64,000 nucleotides of DNA from Brachypterus glaber (Eukaryota > Arthropoda > Insecta > Coleoptera > Kateretidae), in NCBI GenBank assembly GCA_958510825.1, contig OY294048.1, forward strand, positions 22,895,589-22,959,588, in the 5' to 3' direction. A model generated the notes under the pieces. That model was not told where the DNA came from. It was given only the letters and a program-made list of their open reading frames with translations, and did not search any database. The position numbers were made by a program, and so were the translations under genes. Positions 1 to 12,344 of the stretch are shown piece after piece; within the stretch, counting starts at the first letter, position 1, and each line of letters begins with the position of its first letter.

Positions 1-820
1 GTTAATTTTGGCAAAATTTTAAAAATAGATCAGCCATATTTATTGCGCCATATTGAATTTTAAGTTTTTGGGTATTGGTCTGTATTAATATTAACAAAAG
101 AAGCCTTTATGCAAAAATTTTGAACCACTCTAATTTCGAATTTTTTTTTTCAATTTTTTCACTATTTTTTTCGTAATCAGCGGTTCAAACCATGGGCCTA
201 TGCAAAAAAGCACACTTTAATCACTTTATTTTTTGACCAATTTGGACGTTTTACTATTGCGATTTTTCTTTCTTAAATTTTTAAAATAAATTATGCATGG
301 GACTAAATAGTTTTTCTTCGTAAATCTGTAATAATTTTAGCGTAATTTTGTTTAATATATGAATAGAATATAAAAATTACTCTTATTTTACCAATGTTTT
401 AATAACTAAATAAAAAAAAACGAGCCAGTAGAAATTCATGAAATTTTTACAGTAATTATCAGTATGTATAAGGATAATAACCCATAATAGATTCGGTTGA
501 ATCTTTCAAATTTTTTTATGCGTCGTGAATTATTTTCGTGAATTTTGGCAAAATTAAAAAAAATGGGCCATATTTATTCCGCCATTTTGAATTTTAAATT
601 TTTAGGCATTGGTCCATATTAATATTATCAAAAGAAGCCTTTATGGCAAATTTCAGCTAAATCGGACATTTTTCAAAAAATTTGGACCACTAATGTCGCA
701 ATTTTTTTTTTTGATTTTTTTTACTATTGTTTTCGTAATCAGCGGTGCAAAAAATGGCCCTATGCAAAAAAGCAGACTTTACTCACTTTTTTTTCTGGGA
801 CCACCGTGCAACGGGCCTCC
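1..820 (+). repeat. R1 dispersed repeat, two partial tandem copies
   Basis: Two head-to-tail partial copies (about 1-300 and 360-820) of a dispersed repeat that I call R1. Shared blocks are TTCCGCCATTTTGAATTTTA, AGAAGCCTTTATG, CAGCTAAATCGGACATTTTT and TTTCGTAATCAGCGGTGCAA. The same blocks recur at 50,829-51,693 (complete), 58,622-58,975, about 61,905-62,982 and 63,366-63,700, in both orientations. The end near 805 reads CTGGGACCACCGTG, matching the terminal sequence of the complete copy. A 123-codon open frame at 609-980 lies over this repeat and shows no domain, so I do not call it a gene. Confidence 0.65.
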
Positions 821-1437
821 CACTTACACACACAATCCAAAAATATTTCGCGTAGCCACAGATCCGAGCGTAAAACTATATTGGTTATTAAATAAATTTT
901 ATTATTATTTCTTACAATGTACTATAAAGAAACGCATTTTATGTAAAATGGTTTTTAATCTAAATAAAACTGAATCATAATATCAAGAAAAGGTATTTAC
1001 GTGACCTAGTTCGGTTTTTCTCAATATAAAGAATACAGTAAGTAAATTGAGTATATTTTTTATTAGGGTTCTGGTCTGTGAAATTTATTGATGACAATCG
1101 CAGTCAAACCGATAAATAAGGCCACAAACACCATTCGATCTCAAATATAGCATCAGAAACCGTTTTTTAGAGAATTGCATGACAATTTCAAAGACGTGCA
1201 GACAACTATGATGTAGACTAGACTAGACTAAAGGCACATTTCACGCCACAGTTCATTTTTAGCGAATTTTTATAAAACAATATATTGTAACTTTTATAAA
1301 ACAATATATTGTAACTATTATTAGTTACAGAGGTCAATGAGCAACTTTCTAAGCGCGTAATGTTTTACGACTCGATTAATGTATTAAAGTTTTTCTAAGA
1401 CCATGAAAAAAACATCAAAAATTACATTTGTAATATA
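821..1437. other. A+T-rich spacer with a 24-bp direct duplication
   Basis: No gene seen. A 24-bp unit ending AACAATATATTGTAAC is repeated head to tail at about 1,268-1,315, and a TAGAC microrepeat lies at about 1,213-1,230. Otherwise this is plain A+T-rich sequence. Confidence 0.6.
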
Positions 1438-2614
1438 CACGGTGTATTTGAAATAGGGTCGGAAATTTTAACAGATGATTCTAAATCATAAAATATGACA
1501 AAAAGTTCCTATAAACATATGTCTAAAAATGCGTCATAAGGGAGCTACGCCCCTTTGAAAATGGCTAAAAAAAAAACGGTTTTTATTTAATAACTCAGGA
1601 ACCCTTTGAGATATATCAACGAGGTTTTGCACGTCAACTAAGTCTATCAAGGCCCGTTTTTATGTGTTATTTTCATGTACCTATTTCAACCAGGGGTGTG
1701 CCAAACGGAGGGGGCTTATCAGTTTTTGGTCCCAAACTTTTTTCTGTGTAACTTTTTTGCAATTTTATATAAATATGATTCCCCAGGTCAAAATACATAA
1801 AAAAGGTACTCTTGTTGTAATACTGTAGGATTAACCGTTTTCGAGAAAAATTCATTTGAAGGTGAAATTCCACGGTTCGAGGACGAAAAATTAAATACTA
1901 AAATGTTGAAAACCAAAATTTTAATGATGCAGTGCGAATGTACAATGTAAAAACTAAGAAAAAAACCTCATATACAGGTACTTCCAAAAATGGATCCTGA
2001 TGGAGCTATGGTCTCCTAAATATGCACCATTTTTAAAGGGCTATGGTAGCTTTAGAAGCGTTTTTTCGACCTACATGTATGGAAACTTTTTTTCTTAGTT
2101 TTTGATGTAGAATAACATTGCATTATTAAAATTTTGGTTTTCGACATTTTAGTATTTAATTTTTCGTCCTCGAACCGTGAAATTTCACCTTCAAATGAAC
2201 TTTTCTCGAAAACGGTTAATCCTACAGTATTACAACAAGAGTACCTTTTTTTATGTATTTTGACCTGAGGAATAATATTTCAAAAATAAAATTGCAAAAA
2301 AAATACAGAGAAAAAAGTTTTGGACAAAAAACTGATAAGGCCTCCCCGTTTCGCACACCCCTGGTTTAAATAAGTACGTGAAAATGACATACAAAGATGG
2401 GCCTTATTAGGATTAATTCACGTGCAAAACCTCGTTAATATATCTCAAAGGGTTCCTGAGTTATTAAATAAAAACCGATTTTTTTAGCCAATTTCAAAGG
2501 GGCGTAGCTCCCTTATGACGCATTTTTAGACATATGTTTATAGGAACTTTTTGTCATATTTTATCATGTAGAATCACCTGTTAAAATTTCCGACCCTATT
2601 TCAAATACACCCTG
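1438..2614. mobile_element. R2 palindromic (foldback MITE-like) element
   Basis: The two halves are inverted copies of each other, with arms of about 580 bp. The left end CACGGTGTATTTGAAATAGG is mirrored by CCTATTTCAAATACACCCTG at the right. Internal blocks such as AAGGGAGCTACGCCCCTT (about 1,539) and its complement (about 2,497) pair in order. A TA precedes the left end at 1,436-1,437. The ends resemble those of TA-inserting Tc1/mariner-class MITEs, which is an inference from the ends only. There is no coding capacity. Related copies or half copies lie at 7,632-8,176, 10,627-10,655, 57,664-58,622, 59,689-60,420 (diverged) and 63,740-64,000. Confidence 0.75.
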
Positions 2615-4420
2615 AATATTAATACATTTCTGGAATATTTCATATAAATTACAAAAAATTATAATTATATATTTTTATTTTTATTATTATTGTTTATGTC
2701 CAACTGTTCAGAAGAATTTTGTGGTAACATATTTTCTGAGGCAAACTTTTTTATGGTTGTTGGCGTATTCGTTGTCGCTTTCGCTTGACATTTTAGCTAA
2801 AATCGTTTAAAATTAGTAATATTACAGAAAATTTTAAGTATTATAGATATCGTACCTTTTATAAAAACAGATTAACACATTCTTTTGAGTTTTTACGTAA
2901 AAAAAACCGTCGCACACAGGTAAATAAATAGAAATTTATGAAAAACAAAATCGGATTTATTTTATGTTGTATTTTATTAGGCTTATAGTAATCAAGTTTT
3001 GGGCGAAAATGAGCATAAATTATATATTTTTGTAAAATTTTATTTATATCATTCAAAATTAGTTTAAAAGTATATTGGCGTATTTGCGTAATGAAATAAA
3101 CCATTTTTCAAAAAATATATATTTTTTTAAAGAAATTTTGACGAAAATTCCCGTTCTTAACCTTATTTTATACCCCCAAAAATTGCTTAGAAAAATAAAA
3201 AAATACGTGGTCAAATAGATCATTAAAGAAGCTTTGAAATTATGTATCACACGACCCCCCTTTCTATTAAAAAAAATGCTCCTCCATCCTCCCCCATTGT
3301 GCTCCTAAACATATAAAATATATACTAAAAAATCATTTGGGTTATGTGATTTACATATTCCAAATTTCAAGTTGATAAAGTGGGGCGGACTTTAGACATA
3401 AACTATAGACTTCAGTGATAATTATAATTATGGAGATAATACCTTTCTATGATTTAATACCCCATATTTATACAATTTATTTAAATTAAAAAAATACAGC
3501 CCTAAAGAAAATTAAGTGTAAGACGTTGTATATTCAGTGTGCCACTTAAATTTGTTTTTTTTTTACGCAAGGTGGCAAAAATTGGTATACAGCATCAATA
3601 TACAAAATTAATTTCAATTGGCGTATTTAATAAAAAGTTTTAAAGCATAAATGCCAGTCACGTGCCCCTTTTGAGCGAATAAAACACAAACGGCTGTATA
3701 TATTTTTTTATTTTTTTGTGTTCCATAAGTGACCCAAAACTGATATTTATAAAAAAGTGTATTTCCAGACACACTTAATAATTCGCCAGTAGGCGTAGTT
3801 TTATTACACAGCATCATGGAGAGCCCCAAGCTTACATGCTTGTGCTCTCCATTAATTTTGAAAAATATATGGCCCATCGATTTACAGGTCATAACATAAA
3901 ATTTAAATAGTTCTTCATGAGTTTTACCTCCAAATTTCAGGTCTCCATTTCTTCAACTTTCTTCTTATTTGTATCAAAGCCATAATAAAAAAAATCAGAC
4001 CAGTTTTTACTATTATTTTTACAAAAAGACTTTTGCTGTCAATACCCAATTTTAATATTATACGCAAGAGTTATTTTATTTTTTTCTATAACTTTAAGTT
4101 TCTTGACGATTTTATACAAAAAAAAATCCGAGAATTTTTTTACCACGATAACTCGGGAACGCTTTGAGCTAAATGTTTAAAATTTAGAAGATAGGTTCCT
4201 TACACAACGGTCTCAGCTGGGATTATTTGTGGTTGAAATGCAGCGGGGTAAAAAAATGTGTTTTTTAATTTTTCGTTATTCGTTAAAAGAAACAAATTTT
4301 AATTTTTTTTTCTTGATCCAAGTGTCTAACTGCGTCGACATAACATTCCGCTTGATAAAATATAGCATAAAGTGTCTACTTACTATTTTGTTTATTCTAA
4401 TTTTTGGGTGCCCGCGGTGT
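2615..4420. other. A+T-rich region with repeat fragments
   Basis: No convincing gene. About 3,060-3,300 carries a half copy of the R4 module (ACACGACCCCCCTTT block; compare 48,788-49,492). About 3,815-3,855 is a small hairpin (GGAGAGC / GCTCTCC) whose surroundings (AGCCCCAAGCTT, CTCTCCATTAATTTT) recur at 45,870-45,930. About 4,130-4,230 carries a block AACTCGGGAACGCTTTGAGC of the R3 repeat also found near 5,035, 16,340 and 30,690. Confidence 0.55.
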
Positions 4421-4710
4421 TATCTGTCTACATGACCTTGGCTAGCGGGGAATCGGTGAGCGGTAAGAAATCCGTTGCCTCTCATTGGATGTTATGCTAC
4501 TTCTCTAGCATAACACGATGCTATGGGCTACATAGCGTGACGTTGACAAAATAAAAAAACTCAAGAAATGCAGTAAGCTGATTGGTTCAATTTTAACCAA
4601 CCTTGAAATTGAACCAATCACCGTACTGCATTTCTTGCATTTTTACGTTTAAGTTTTTACGTCGTATTTGTAAATAGGGTTTAAACTGGCCAAGGTCATG
4701 TGGATAGATA
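4421..4710. mobile_element. MITE-like inverted-repeat element, 290 bp
   Basis: The terminal inverted repeats are about 22 bp, TATCTRTCYACATGACCTTG at each end, followed by GC. An internal perfect-stem hairpin lies at 4,566-4,646, with arms of about 33 bp starting CAAGAAATGCAGTA and containing GATTGGTTCAATTT. There is no coding capacity. The terminal repeats and size fit a non-autonomous DNA element, but the superfamily is not assigned because the target duplication is unclear. Confidence 0.6.
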
Positions 4711-5629
4711 ATAAATGGCTACTCCGATCCGAGTCGTGGTTTTTACGGTTTGAACAGGGTCGTACTGAAATTAATCTTTTTTAAAGTATAACAATCTATA
4801 TATTTATTTAAGCAAATATCTCTTATTGTTATTACATTTGTATGTAACTTTTATAAAATAAAAAACTCTTTACTTTCCCCGAGGAAAGTCTTGCGTTAGT
4901 AAAAAAAGGTTGAAAAATGTTTGTTGTTTTTTTTATAACAAAAAAGGATGATTTCCGTAAAAAAAATCTGTCTCTGGATCTATCTGTCGGTTTGTCTGTT
5001 GGTGTGTCTGTCTGGGAAATTTGTCACCAATATAACTCAAGAACGCTTCGAGCTAAAGACTTCAAATTTGGACCATGGGTTGATTCTTCGAAGTTCTGGG
5101 CTGAAATTGTTTTTGGTAAAAATAGGGGTGGGGGTAAAATAGGGTATTATTTTTTTTTAATTTTTCGACAAAAAAAAATTTTAAATAATTTTTGGAAGTC
5201 GTCCATAAAAACATCACTCACTTGAGGAGAGGTCCATAGTACACTAAGGATATAAAAAACATTAAGAAAGAGTGACAACGGGGTGTAGGGGTCTAAAATC
5301 ACCAATTTTTAAATTGATATGTTTTATAGATAAGCTCTTAGTCAATTTTTTTATGTAATAAATAGTAGGTACAGTGTTAAAATAATAAAAACTAAAAAAA
5401 AATTGTTTATTTTATAAGTTATTTAGTTATTTTAACCTTTGTCTAATTTTACGCAAAAAAAATTGTTGATACAAGAAAAATAGAATTTTACGAAGTTATT
5501 GCAAAATTAATTTACAATACCTACATAAAATACTATTTTAGGCAAATTTGTCTTTAAGCCATTGATATACCTAAGTATACCTTAGTTAAGTTAGTTTATG
5601 TCGTTACAATGAAAAAATAAACCGATTGG
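4711..5629. other. Spacer with R3 repeat fragment
   Basis: About 4,960-5,140 carries R3 sequence: TCTG-rich stretches (CTATCTGTCGGTTTGTCTGT) followed by ATATAACTCAAGAACGCTTC. Similar pieces lie near 16,340 and 30,690. The open frames here are this repeat read in two frames. The remainder is A+T-rich with nothing recognisable. Confidence 0.5.
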
Positions 5630-7350
5630 CCCAAGTGTGAACGCACTTGAACCAATTGCGTCATGCATTTGATATATGCCAAATGCATGGCACAATTGGG
5701 GCAAATTCAAGGCGCATTTGAGATAAACGCCTAAAATTCCTTATTTCAAAAGCGTATGTTCTTGTCATAAAAGCACAGCATTCTGCATGATTTTAAGGCA
5801 AAGTATCAACTCTGTCTTCAAGGTATATTATAATTTTTTAATAAAGCACCTCGAATTTGCGACAAAAGCACTGCAATTTTGCTACAAAGGCCTGTGAATT
5901 TTCTACAAAAGCACTGCGAATTTGCGGTAAAAGTATGAGAATTTGCGAAAAAATTATTGGGAATTTGCGACAAAAGTTATATGAATTTGCGACAAAAGCA
6001 CTGCGAATTTATAACAAATTGTCAGGTGAATTTGTCCTGAAAACATGCGAGTTTATCTGTATATATATGGCGATCAGATATGCGAATCCTTCAAAAACTT
6101 TTTTAACCGACTAGCAAAGAAGTTTTTGGGGTACACATAACTTATCGCCATGTACAGATAAGTTCGCGTGCTTTTAGTAGAAATTCGCCGGGGTTTTATT
6201 CCATCGCAACATCTCAAAGAAACTAGAAACACTAATTATAAGAAAAGTCCATCTGAAAATATTTTTACCCAAACATAATGTTGGTGTCAGTAGAAAGTAA
6301 ACAAGAAAAGTATTGAAAAAAAAGATTTATTGGTTTTCATCGTAACATAATTATAATATAAAAATAAAAGTCTTTCAAAGATAACTTATACTAAATAACA
6401 AAAACACCTTAATTATTAAAAATCAACAAACTTAGGTACTAATAAGAACTGAAATGTTTGACAAAAAAGTATCTTGTTGAAAGTAGAAAAAAATAAAAAG
6501 ATCACTCTCTGGTAGTTTTGTATATCACCTACTTGAGTTTGCCTAAGAAAAAAACCTTAGCTATTTAAATTAAACAAAACCACTTATATAAACTAAAAAG
6601 TTTGAAAAAAAAATTCCTTGTTGAAGGTAAAAAAAAATAAAAAGATCACTCTTCAGTGGTTTTGTATATTACTTAAGTTTATAACTTATAAGTTTGTATC
6701 ATGAATTTATTCTAATAAAATCAGTCTTTACTGGTTTTGTACTAAGTACTCAGACTTATCTAATAAGAACTTGATAACGTTTCAATATCTACTAAACACA
6801 CACACACAAGTGGCTCAAATGACATCCCGCCAAGAATTCCTCTACACTGTCACTATTCATCATGCACTCTGACCGTAAAACCAAATAAAAACGGGAAAAC
6901 ACACGCATCTGCGTTCAGCATCGATGTTCAAGCGAGACTGATGGTGGCCACCGGGTACCGGCGTATGGAGGTGTTTACGAAACTACGCCTCTCGGAATGT
7001 ACCTATGCCAAAAGCACGGACCTTCTACCAAAAGCATGGTCTTTAGGTGTAAAAGCATCTCATTTAACTCTGAAGGCATAGGAGAAAAACACGCCGAAAT
7101 TGAGCCAAATTCTGTAACTTTGTGCTGAAGACCGACTTTCTAACAAAAGCGTGGCTTAAGCCTGAAAATCCAAAATTTGACATAAAAGCATCTCATTTGG
7201 CTCGAATGCATAACAGGGCAAATGCACGATGAATTTGACCCAATTGCAGTGGTTTTGTTTAGCGCAAAAGCAGTACCATTGAAATTCAGGAGTCTCCCTT
7301 GCCACAAAAGCAAAAACGGCAAATGCACGGATTCATTCGCCATTAAAGCA
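5630..7350. repeat. Degenerate CAAAAGCA repeat region, possibly one element
   Basis: Two clusters of a degenerate short repeat flank about 800 bp of A+T-rich DNA. The left cluster (about 5,740-6,060) has units of about 25-30 bp built on GAATTTGCGACAAAAGCACT. The right cluster (about 7,000-7,350) has CCAAAAGCAYGG, TAAAAGCATCTC and CAAATGCACGG units. At least 15 AAAAGC cores are visible, and most read in the same direction. The middle holds a two-unit tandem repeat of about 130 bp (about 6,400-6,665, sharing AATAAAAAGATCACTCT and GTTTTGTATAT). It may be a large non-autonomous element with subterminal repeats, but I could not find terminal inverted repeats. Open frames here are repeat-derived. 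Confidence 0.55.
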
Positions 7351-7631
7351 TCAGTTTTTTCAGTGTAAGGCCTGTAAAAAAAGTTATGTGAATAAAAGAA
7401 CTAATTCGCAAAAAAAATTTAGAAGCCTGCCAGGAAATGTAGCAATTTAAGAAATTAATAAATGCCAAAAGATTTTAACTTAAAAACTATTTAAAATGCA
7501 TCAAAATCTAGCAACACTGTTTCTATAATCCCACCCACTTTGCCCCTTCTACCCCTTTCTTGAGCTCCACATAAGATTGGAACTTCTTATCTAGCAATTT
7601 GTACGGAGCTTTGAAATCAATCTGTATGTCA

Positions 7632-8176
7632 AAAAATCGCTTTTAAAGCTACTATGGCCCTTTAAAAATGGTGCATTTTTAGGAGACCATAGCTCGCTTA
7701 GGACTGATTTTTTGAAGTACCTGTATATGAGGTTTTCAACATTTTATTATTTATTTTTTGTCCTCGTACCGTGAAATTTCAACTTTAAATTAATTTTTCT
7801 TGAAAACGGTTAGTCCTACAGTGTTACAACAAGAGTATTTTTCTTATGTATTTTGACTTGAGGAATCATATACTAAAAATAAAATCACGAAAAAGTTACA
7901 CATTAAAAGGTTGGGACCGTTTTGCACGCCCCTGTTTAAAATAAGTACATGCAAATAACATACAAAGATGGACCTTATTAAGATTAGTTTATGTGCAAAA
8001 CTTCGTTGCTATATCTCAAAGGGTTCCTGAGTTATTAAAAACCAATTTTTTTAGCCACTTTCAAAGCGGCGTAGTTCCCTTACGACGCATTTTTAGACAT
8101 ATGTTTATAGGAACTTTTGTCATATTTTCTGATGTAGAATCACCCCTTAAAATTTGGGACCCTATTTCAAAAACAC
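7632..8176. repeat. Solo right arm of R2
   Basis: The order and orientation of blocks match the right half of the 1,438-2,614 element: CTACTATGGCCCTTTAAAAA, GTCCTCGTACCGTGAAATTT, TTCAAAGCGGCGTAGTTCCC, then CCCTATTTCAAAAACACC at the terminus. The left arm is absent. The sequence just upstream (7,351-7,631) shows nothing else. Confidence 0.7.
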
Positions 8177-8358
8177 CGTGTATACAGGATGTTTTGTAAT
8201 TCGTGTCATTAAAAAAAAAACACGAATATATAACAGCTAAATTAAGAAATTTTTATGAAAATGAAATCATTTTGTGCGGCACTAAAAACTTAATTCGCCA
8301 CAAGAAAGCACTCCGCTATTTTAATCCAAATAGCCTAATTACAAGAATCCTATTCAAA

Positions 8359-8383
8359 ACACACACACACACACACACGCACG

Positions 8384-8453
<70 letters not shown>
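8359..8453. repeat. CA-dinucleotide microsatellite
   Basis: About 47 AC units, interrupted by three GC dinucleotides near 8,378-8,388. The open frame across it (Thr-His repeats) is an artefact of the microsatellite. Confidence 0.97.
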
Positions 8454-8454
<1 letters not shown>

Positions 8455-9942
8455 TGTTTAATTTATGTAACATGCACATTATTTAAAAACTTTGATTAAA
8501 AGTAATAAAAACAAACTATACTAATTTGTTGAGAATTGCAGAATTTACATTCACAAAATGCCCGAAGAACATTTCAACTGCTAAATTTTTTCACTTTAGA
8601 GAAGCAAAATTTGCGCGAAATTTAAAATTGTTGCACTCCGTCTACAAAACCATTCTCGAGACTAAGCAACTTGTTATTCCGCCCGAAGTATAAAAGGTTG
8701 CCTAATAGTAATCTCTAAGATTTATAATGTAGGGGAAGGTAGCCTGTATCAATAACAGCTAGCTTGGAGAATAACCCTCATACACATATTTGTCGTTGTA
8801 AATTAACCTCAAAATATAGATAAGGTCGGTCAAAAAAAATTGCTTAAACTGATGGTACATACAGTATGTTACATACAGTATGTATCTGCAAGTTTTTCTA
8901 AGGATATTTCTCTTCAGTGAGTACAGTTCCCAAATTGTTTTATGTGTAAATACATTAATTAATATCAGTAGAATTAGCATATAAACAAAACATATACACA
9001 TTTTTTAGTTTATATATTATATTTTTTATTTTTATGCAAAATAGGGAAGTTTTATAAATGGTACAGGTATTAATTTTTGTAGATCGTCCAGGATTCAATT
9101 CCCGTAGGATATGATTAAAGTGGTGTTTTTTTTCGATAACATTGTGATAAAAAATCATAGAAACTTGTAATTTGAATAATTTATTCTAGTTATTGACATT
9201 TAAATATAAATAAAAATTACTACCCGTGAAGTCCGTTAAGTTCATGGGTAATACACGTAATTAAATAAATTCTCATGAGTACATGGGAAAGCCTTTTTAT
9301 TTTGGCATTATTTTTTTTAATTTAAACCAACAATAAATAACTACGGTAAGTTTATTAAGAAGGTTCCCAAATCATACCGTTTAGTAAAAAAATTATGTTC
9401 AAAAATAATTTTACTTTAACTTAAAATAAAGAGCAAACTCTAAAATGTAACCAATTACAAAAAATATAAAAAAATGTCTTAAATGGTACGATTATAGCGA
9501 TCTTACTACTTACCTACTTTAGCACATTCACCAAAATAATAGTACATACTCTACTTAAAACCGCCGAAATTAAAAACTTTTTCTGAAGGTAAGTAGTTAT
9601 AATAAGTCTTAGTTTTTTATTCAATACAATCGATATTTTTATAATTTTATTTGATGTTTTTAACGTAGGTAAACAAAAAACACTAATATAATCAGGCAAT
9701 TACGTTTTAATTTTATTAGAACTTTAGTTAATGTAATTGTTAAATAATAACTTTTCAGGATTTAATAAATTATTAAACTAAATTTAAAAAGTATAATTAA
9801 AACATATACATTTTCCTATTTACCGCCTTTATTTAAATTATAATCGTTGGTGTCCCGGCCAGCAAAGGTTTGGTTGAAAAATAAACGTGTTTCTTCGTCG
9901 TAAATATTCAAAGTGTTTAATTGTGGGAAATGACAAATCGAC
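8454..9942. other. A+T-rich spacer, nothing recognised
   Basis: No gene, domain or terminal repeat seen. A short tandem (ACATACAGTATGT, about 8,857-8,882) and long A/T runs are present. Open frames are short, hydrophobic and compositionally random. Confidence 0.6.
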
Positions 9943-10041
9943 CCTGTTAAAAAAAACAAGTAGAGATTAGTAAAGACCAGTAGAAAACAAATCGAAATCT
10001 ACTGGATCCTTCTGGTCTCTACATGTTTTTTTTTTAACAGG
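9943..10041. repeat. 99-bp hairpin
   Basis: The arms begin CCTGTTAAAAAAAACA and end TGTTTTTTTTTTAACAGG, with TAGAGATTAGTAAAGACCAG pairing to CTGGTCTCTA further in. This is probably a very small MITE. No target duplication was identified. Confidence 0.55.
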
Positions 10042-10903
10042 TGAACCAGCATTCCACAGGTTGAAACCAAGAAATGTGACATGATGTGTTTATAATAATG
10101 TTATTTTATTATGTCTCGGTAAAAAAGTAAGTAATAAAAAGTGCATTATGTTAAAAATGTAAAATTTAACATTTGGCAGTCCAATTTCGGTTTAAGTATG
10201 TAAAAAAATGTATTGGATGATTCTTAGAATGAATGGATTTTGTACACAAAAGGTAGGACTTTTAATGGTATAATTTGTTAGTTAATTAAAATTACCTTAT
10301 AGTTTGTTGGTTAATTAAAATTACCTGTTTTCTTTACTAACAATACATACGAAAAAAGATTTTACATCGATTTAAATAAAAATCAATAAAGTGTGTACAT
10401 TTGACAACGCTGTAACATCAGCGGTCATTGCACCCTTAAACAGCTATTTTTATGCATACGGAGCGATGAATAAAGGGAGGATAAGGAGTTTGGACTTTTT
10501 TTTTTCATCGACTTTTGTAGGTCTCATAATGTTGTGTTTTTTTAATGACCCTAATTACAAAATCCTGTATACGGAGAATTTAGGAAGTCTAAGTCACTTT
10601 TCAAAATTTATAAATGGATACATGGGAAGACCCTATTTCAAATACACCGTGTATATACAAAATATCAAATAGACAAAAAATACCTAATATCTAAAATAAA
10701 TATATAAAATTAGTTCTATATACCATAAATATTAAGCCTAATTTAAAATTTTCACAAATCGTTTAAAACATCATATTTCCTAGTATTCTACTAAAAGTAA
10801 TCATATTTTTTTAAATCAATCATAGCAAATTTTAATGACAAAATATTGTCATTTTTGCAAAGCACTGATAACAGAATAATAATAATATAATATATTTATT
10901 CAA
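10042..10903. other. A+T-rich spacer with an R2 terminus
   Basis: At about 10,627-10,655 the R2 terminal sequence (CCCTATTTCAAATACACCGT) is present without its arm. A direct duplication of about 40 bp (ATAATTTGTTAGTTAATTAA type) lies at about 10,270-10,325. No gene seen. Confidence 0.5.
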
Positions 10904-11096
10904 AGAAAACTTAATCTTAATATTTTTGACATAATTTTTCGCAAAATTATAGATTTTTATTTAAAAATAAGAGGTGTTGGATAAAATTAAATTCTCAACT
11001 CGTGTATTAAGTGATTTTATCCACTTAATTACATTACATTACATTACATGTTTGTTTAACCTCGTACTATTCTACTTAATTAAGCATCCCCTAAGT
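10904..11096 (+). repeat. Dispersed repeat with ATTAC tail, shared with 42.5 kb and 51.3 kb
   Basis: 10,904-11,029 is nearly identical, inverted, to 42,466-42,598 (blocks TCGCAAAATTATAGATTTTT and ATTCTCAACTCGTGTATTAA). 11,050-11,095 (CCTCGTACTATTCTACTTAA) recurs inverted at about 51,318-51,365. A TTACA pentanucleotide run (11,028-11,049) separates them. It holds a small stem, ATTTTATCCACTTAAT with its complement in the other copy. The element type is unknown; the pentanucleotide run could be a retroposon tail. Confidence 0.55.
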
Positions 11097-11289
11097 CCAG
11101 GACTTGTGTGGGCTAGTAGTAGAGGGAACCACCGGCTTATACTGACTTTCGAACCAGTTTCTAGGGAGTGTCCGTTTCATTTATCGCCTTCGCCAAATTT
11201 AAATTATTAATTAACTGAAAAAGGCAAATCGGCGCCAGTGAGAATCGAACTTACGCTAGTAGGCTTGCTATACATCAAAAAATCCAAAC
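11097..11289. other. tRNA-like / SINE-like fragment (weak)
   Basis: On the minus strand, 11,231-11,263 reads GTAAGTTCGATTCTCACTGG, which resembles a tRNA T-arm or polymerase III B box (GGTTCGANNCC). On the plus strand, GGGCTAGTAGTAGAGGG (about 11,110) and CTTTCGAACCAG (about 11,145) loosely resemble A and B boxes about 30 bp apart. No cloverleaf could be drawn, so I do not call a tRNA. A degraded tRNA-derived SINE is the more likely reading. Confidence 0.25.
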
Positions 11290-12344
11290 CCCATTTTATA
11301 GTCAATGTAAAATTATATAAATGACCTAAGTTACGTTTTTATCGAATGAAAATTAATCTTAATTTTAGGGGTGACATAAATAAAGCTACACCGGTATAGG
11401 TAGAATTATGATTATTATAATTGATTCTAATGGACTCATTATCACCCTTTTACCTTGGCAGTTTGCTTTTACGGATCATACACAACAGCAAATTACCACG
11501 GCAATTTATGTATATAGATTTTTTGTCTGGGCGGTTTTTTGACGATTTTGTAAAAAATCAAAAAGCATTGTATAATACTCTTCTAGTCAAGACACTGCGA
11601 AGAGTATAATAACAGTAGTATTATTGATTAAAAAGCCTTATTTTCAAAGTGTATATTATAATATAATATACCGGGTGATCCAACGAAAACTTACACCTTG
11701 GATAAAATCGAAACTAATGAGTTTTCGAGAAAACGCTGAGACAGGTCAATTTTTATTTTAAGGGAGACATCTTTTGACATGTAACCAATAATTGACGTAA
11801 CTACCCCCACCACTCAGGAGCTACCAGTTCCAACATCTTAAATAGGAATATGGGTCATGTAATATATTATTAACAAGGTTTTTTAATTCTGGTTATAACA
11901 AAGGTTTATTTTTTTAAATCGGTTCAGTAGTTCTCGAGAAAACAAAAAGTATAACAAAAATGTAAAAAATGCAAGGAGAATAATAATTAATTACAACTAC
12001 CGTATTTTAGTTATATTATCTTTAGAGAGAACATATTAAAATAGTTGCCCTAAAGTTGCTCAAAAATATTACATGTTGCCTTAATCCTATTGAAGTTACA
12101 GGCGGTTGTCCCATTTCCGGGTAAATGGAAGAGACTCATTAACTTGGAACAAATGTTGTGTATTCAACCTTTATAAAAACGATAAATGATTAAGTAAAAA
12201 AAATGGCATACATTAAAAGTAAGTTATAGCAAAGTTATGACTATATAAAATCATATGTTGTAATTTTATGTTATAGTTAACCAACTTAACCTTATGCCTG
12301 AATTAGGTATAATTCTCATGTAGATTAAATCTAAATATAAATAT

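Noticed and set aside
609..980. 123-codon open frame
   Set aside because: It overlies the R1 repeat, is compositionally random, and the same sequence is broken in other R1 copies.
5857..6114. Repeated Ala-Thr-Lys/Arg-Ile peptide as a repeat protein
   Set aside because: The repeats are in DNA units of uneven length, and the frame is short. It fits a degenerate minisatellite better.
8203..8499. 98-codon open frame rich in Thr-His
   Set aside because: It is the translation of the CA microsatellite.
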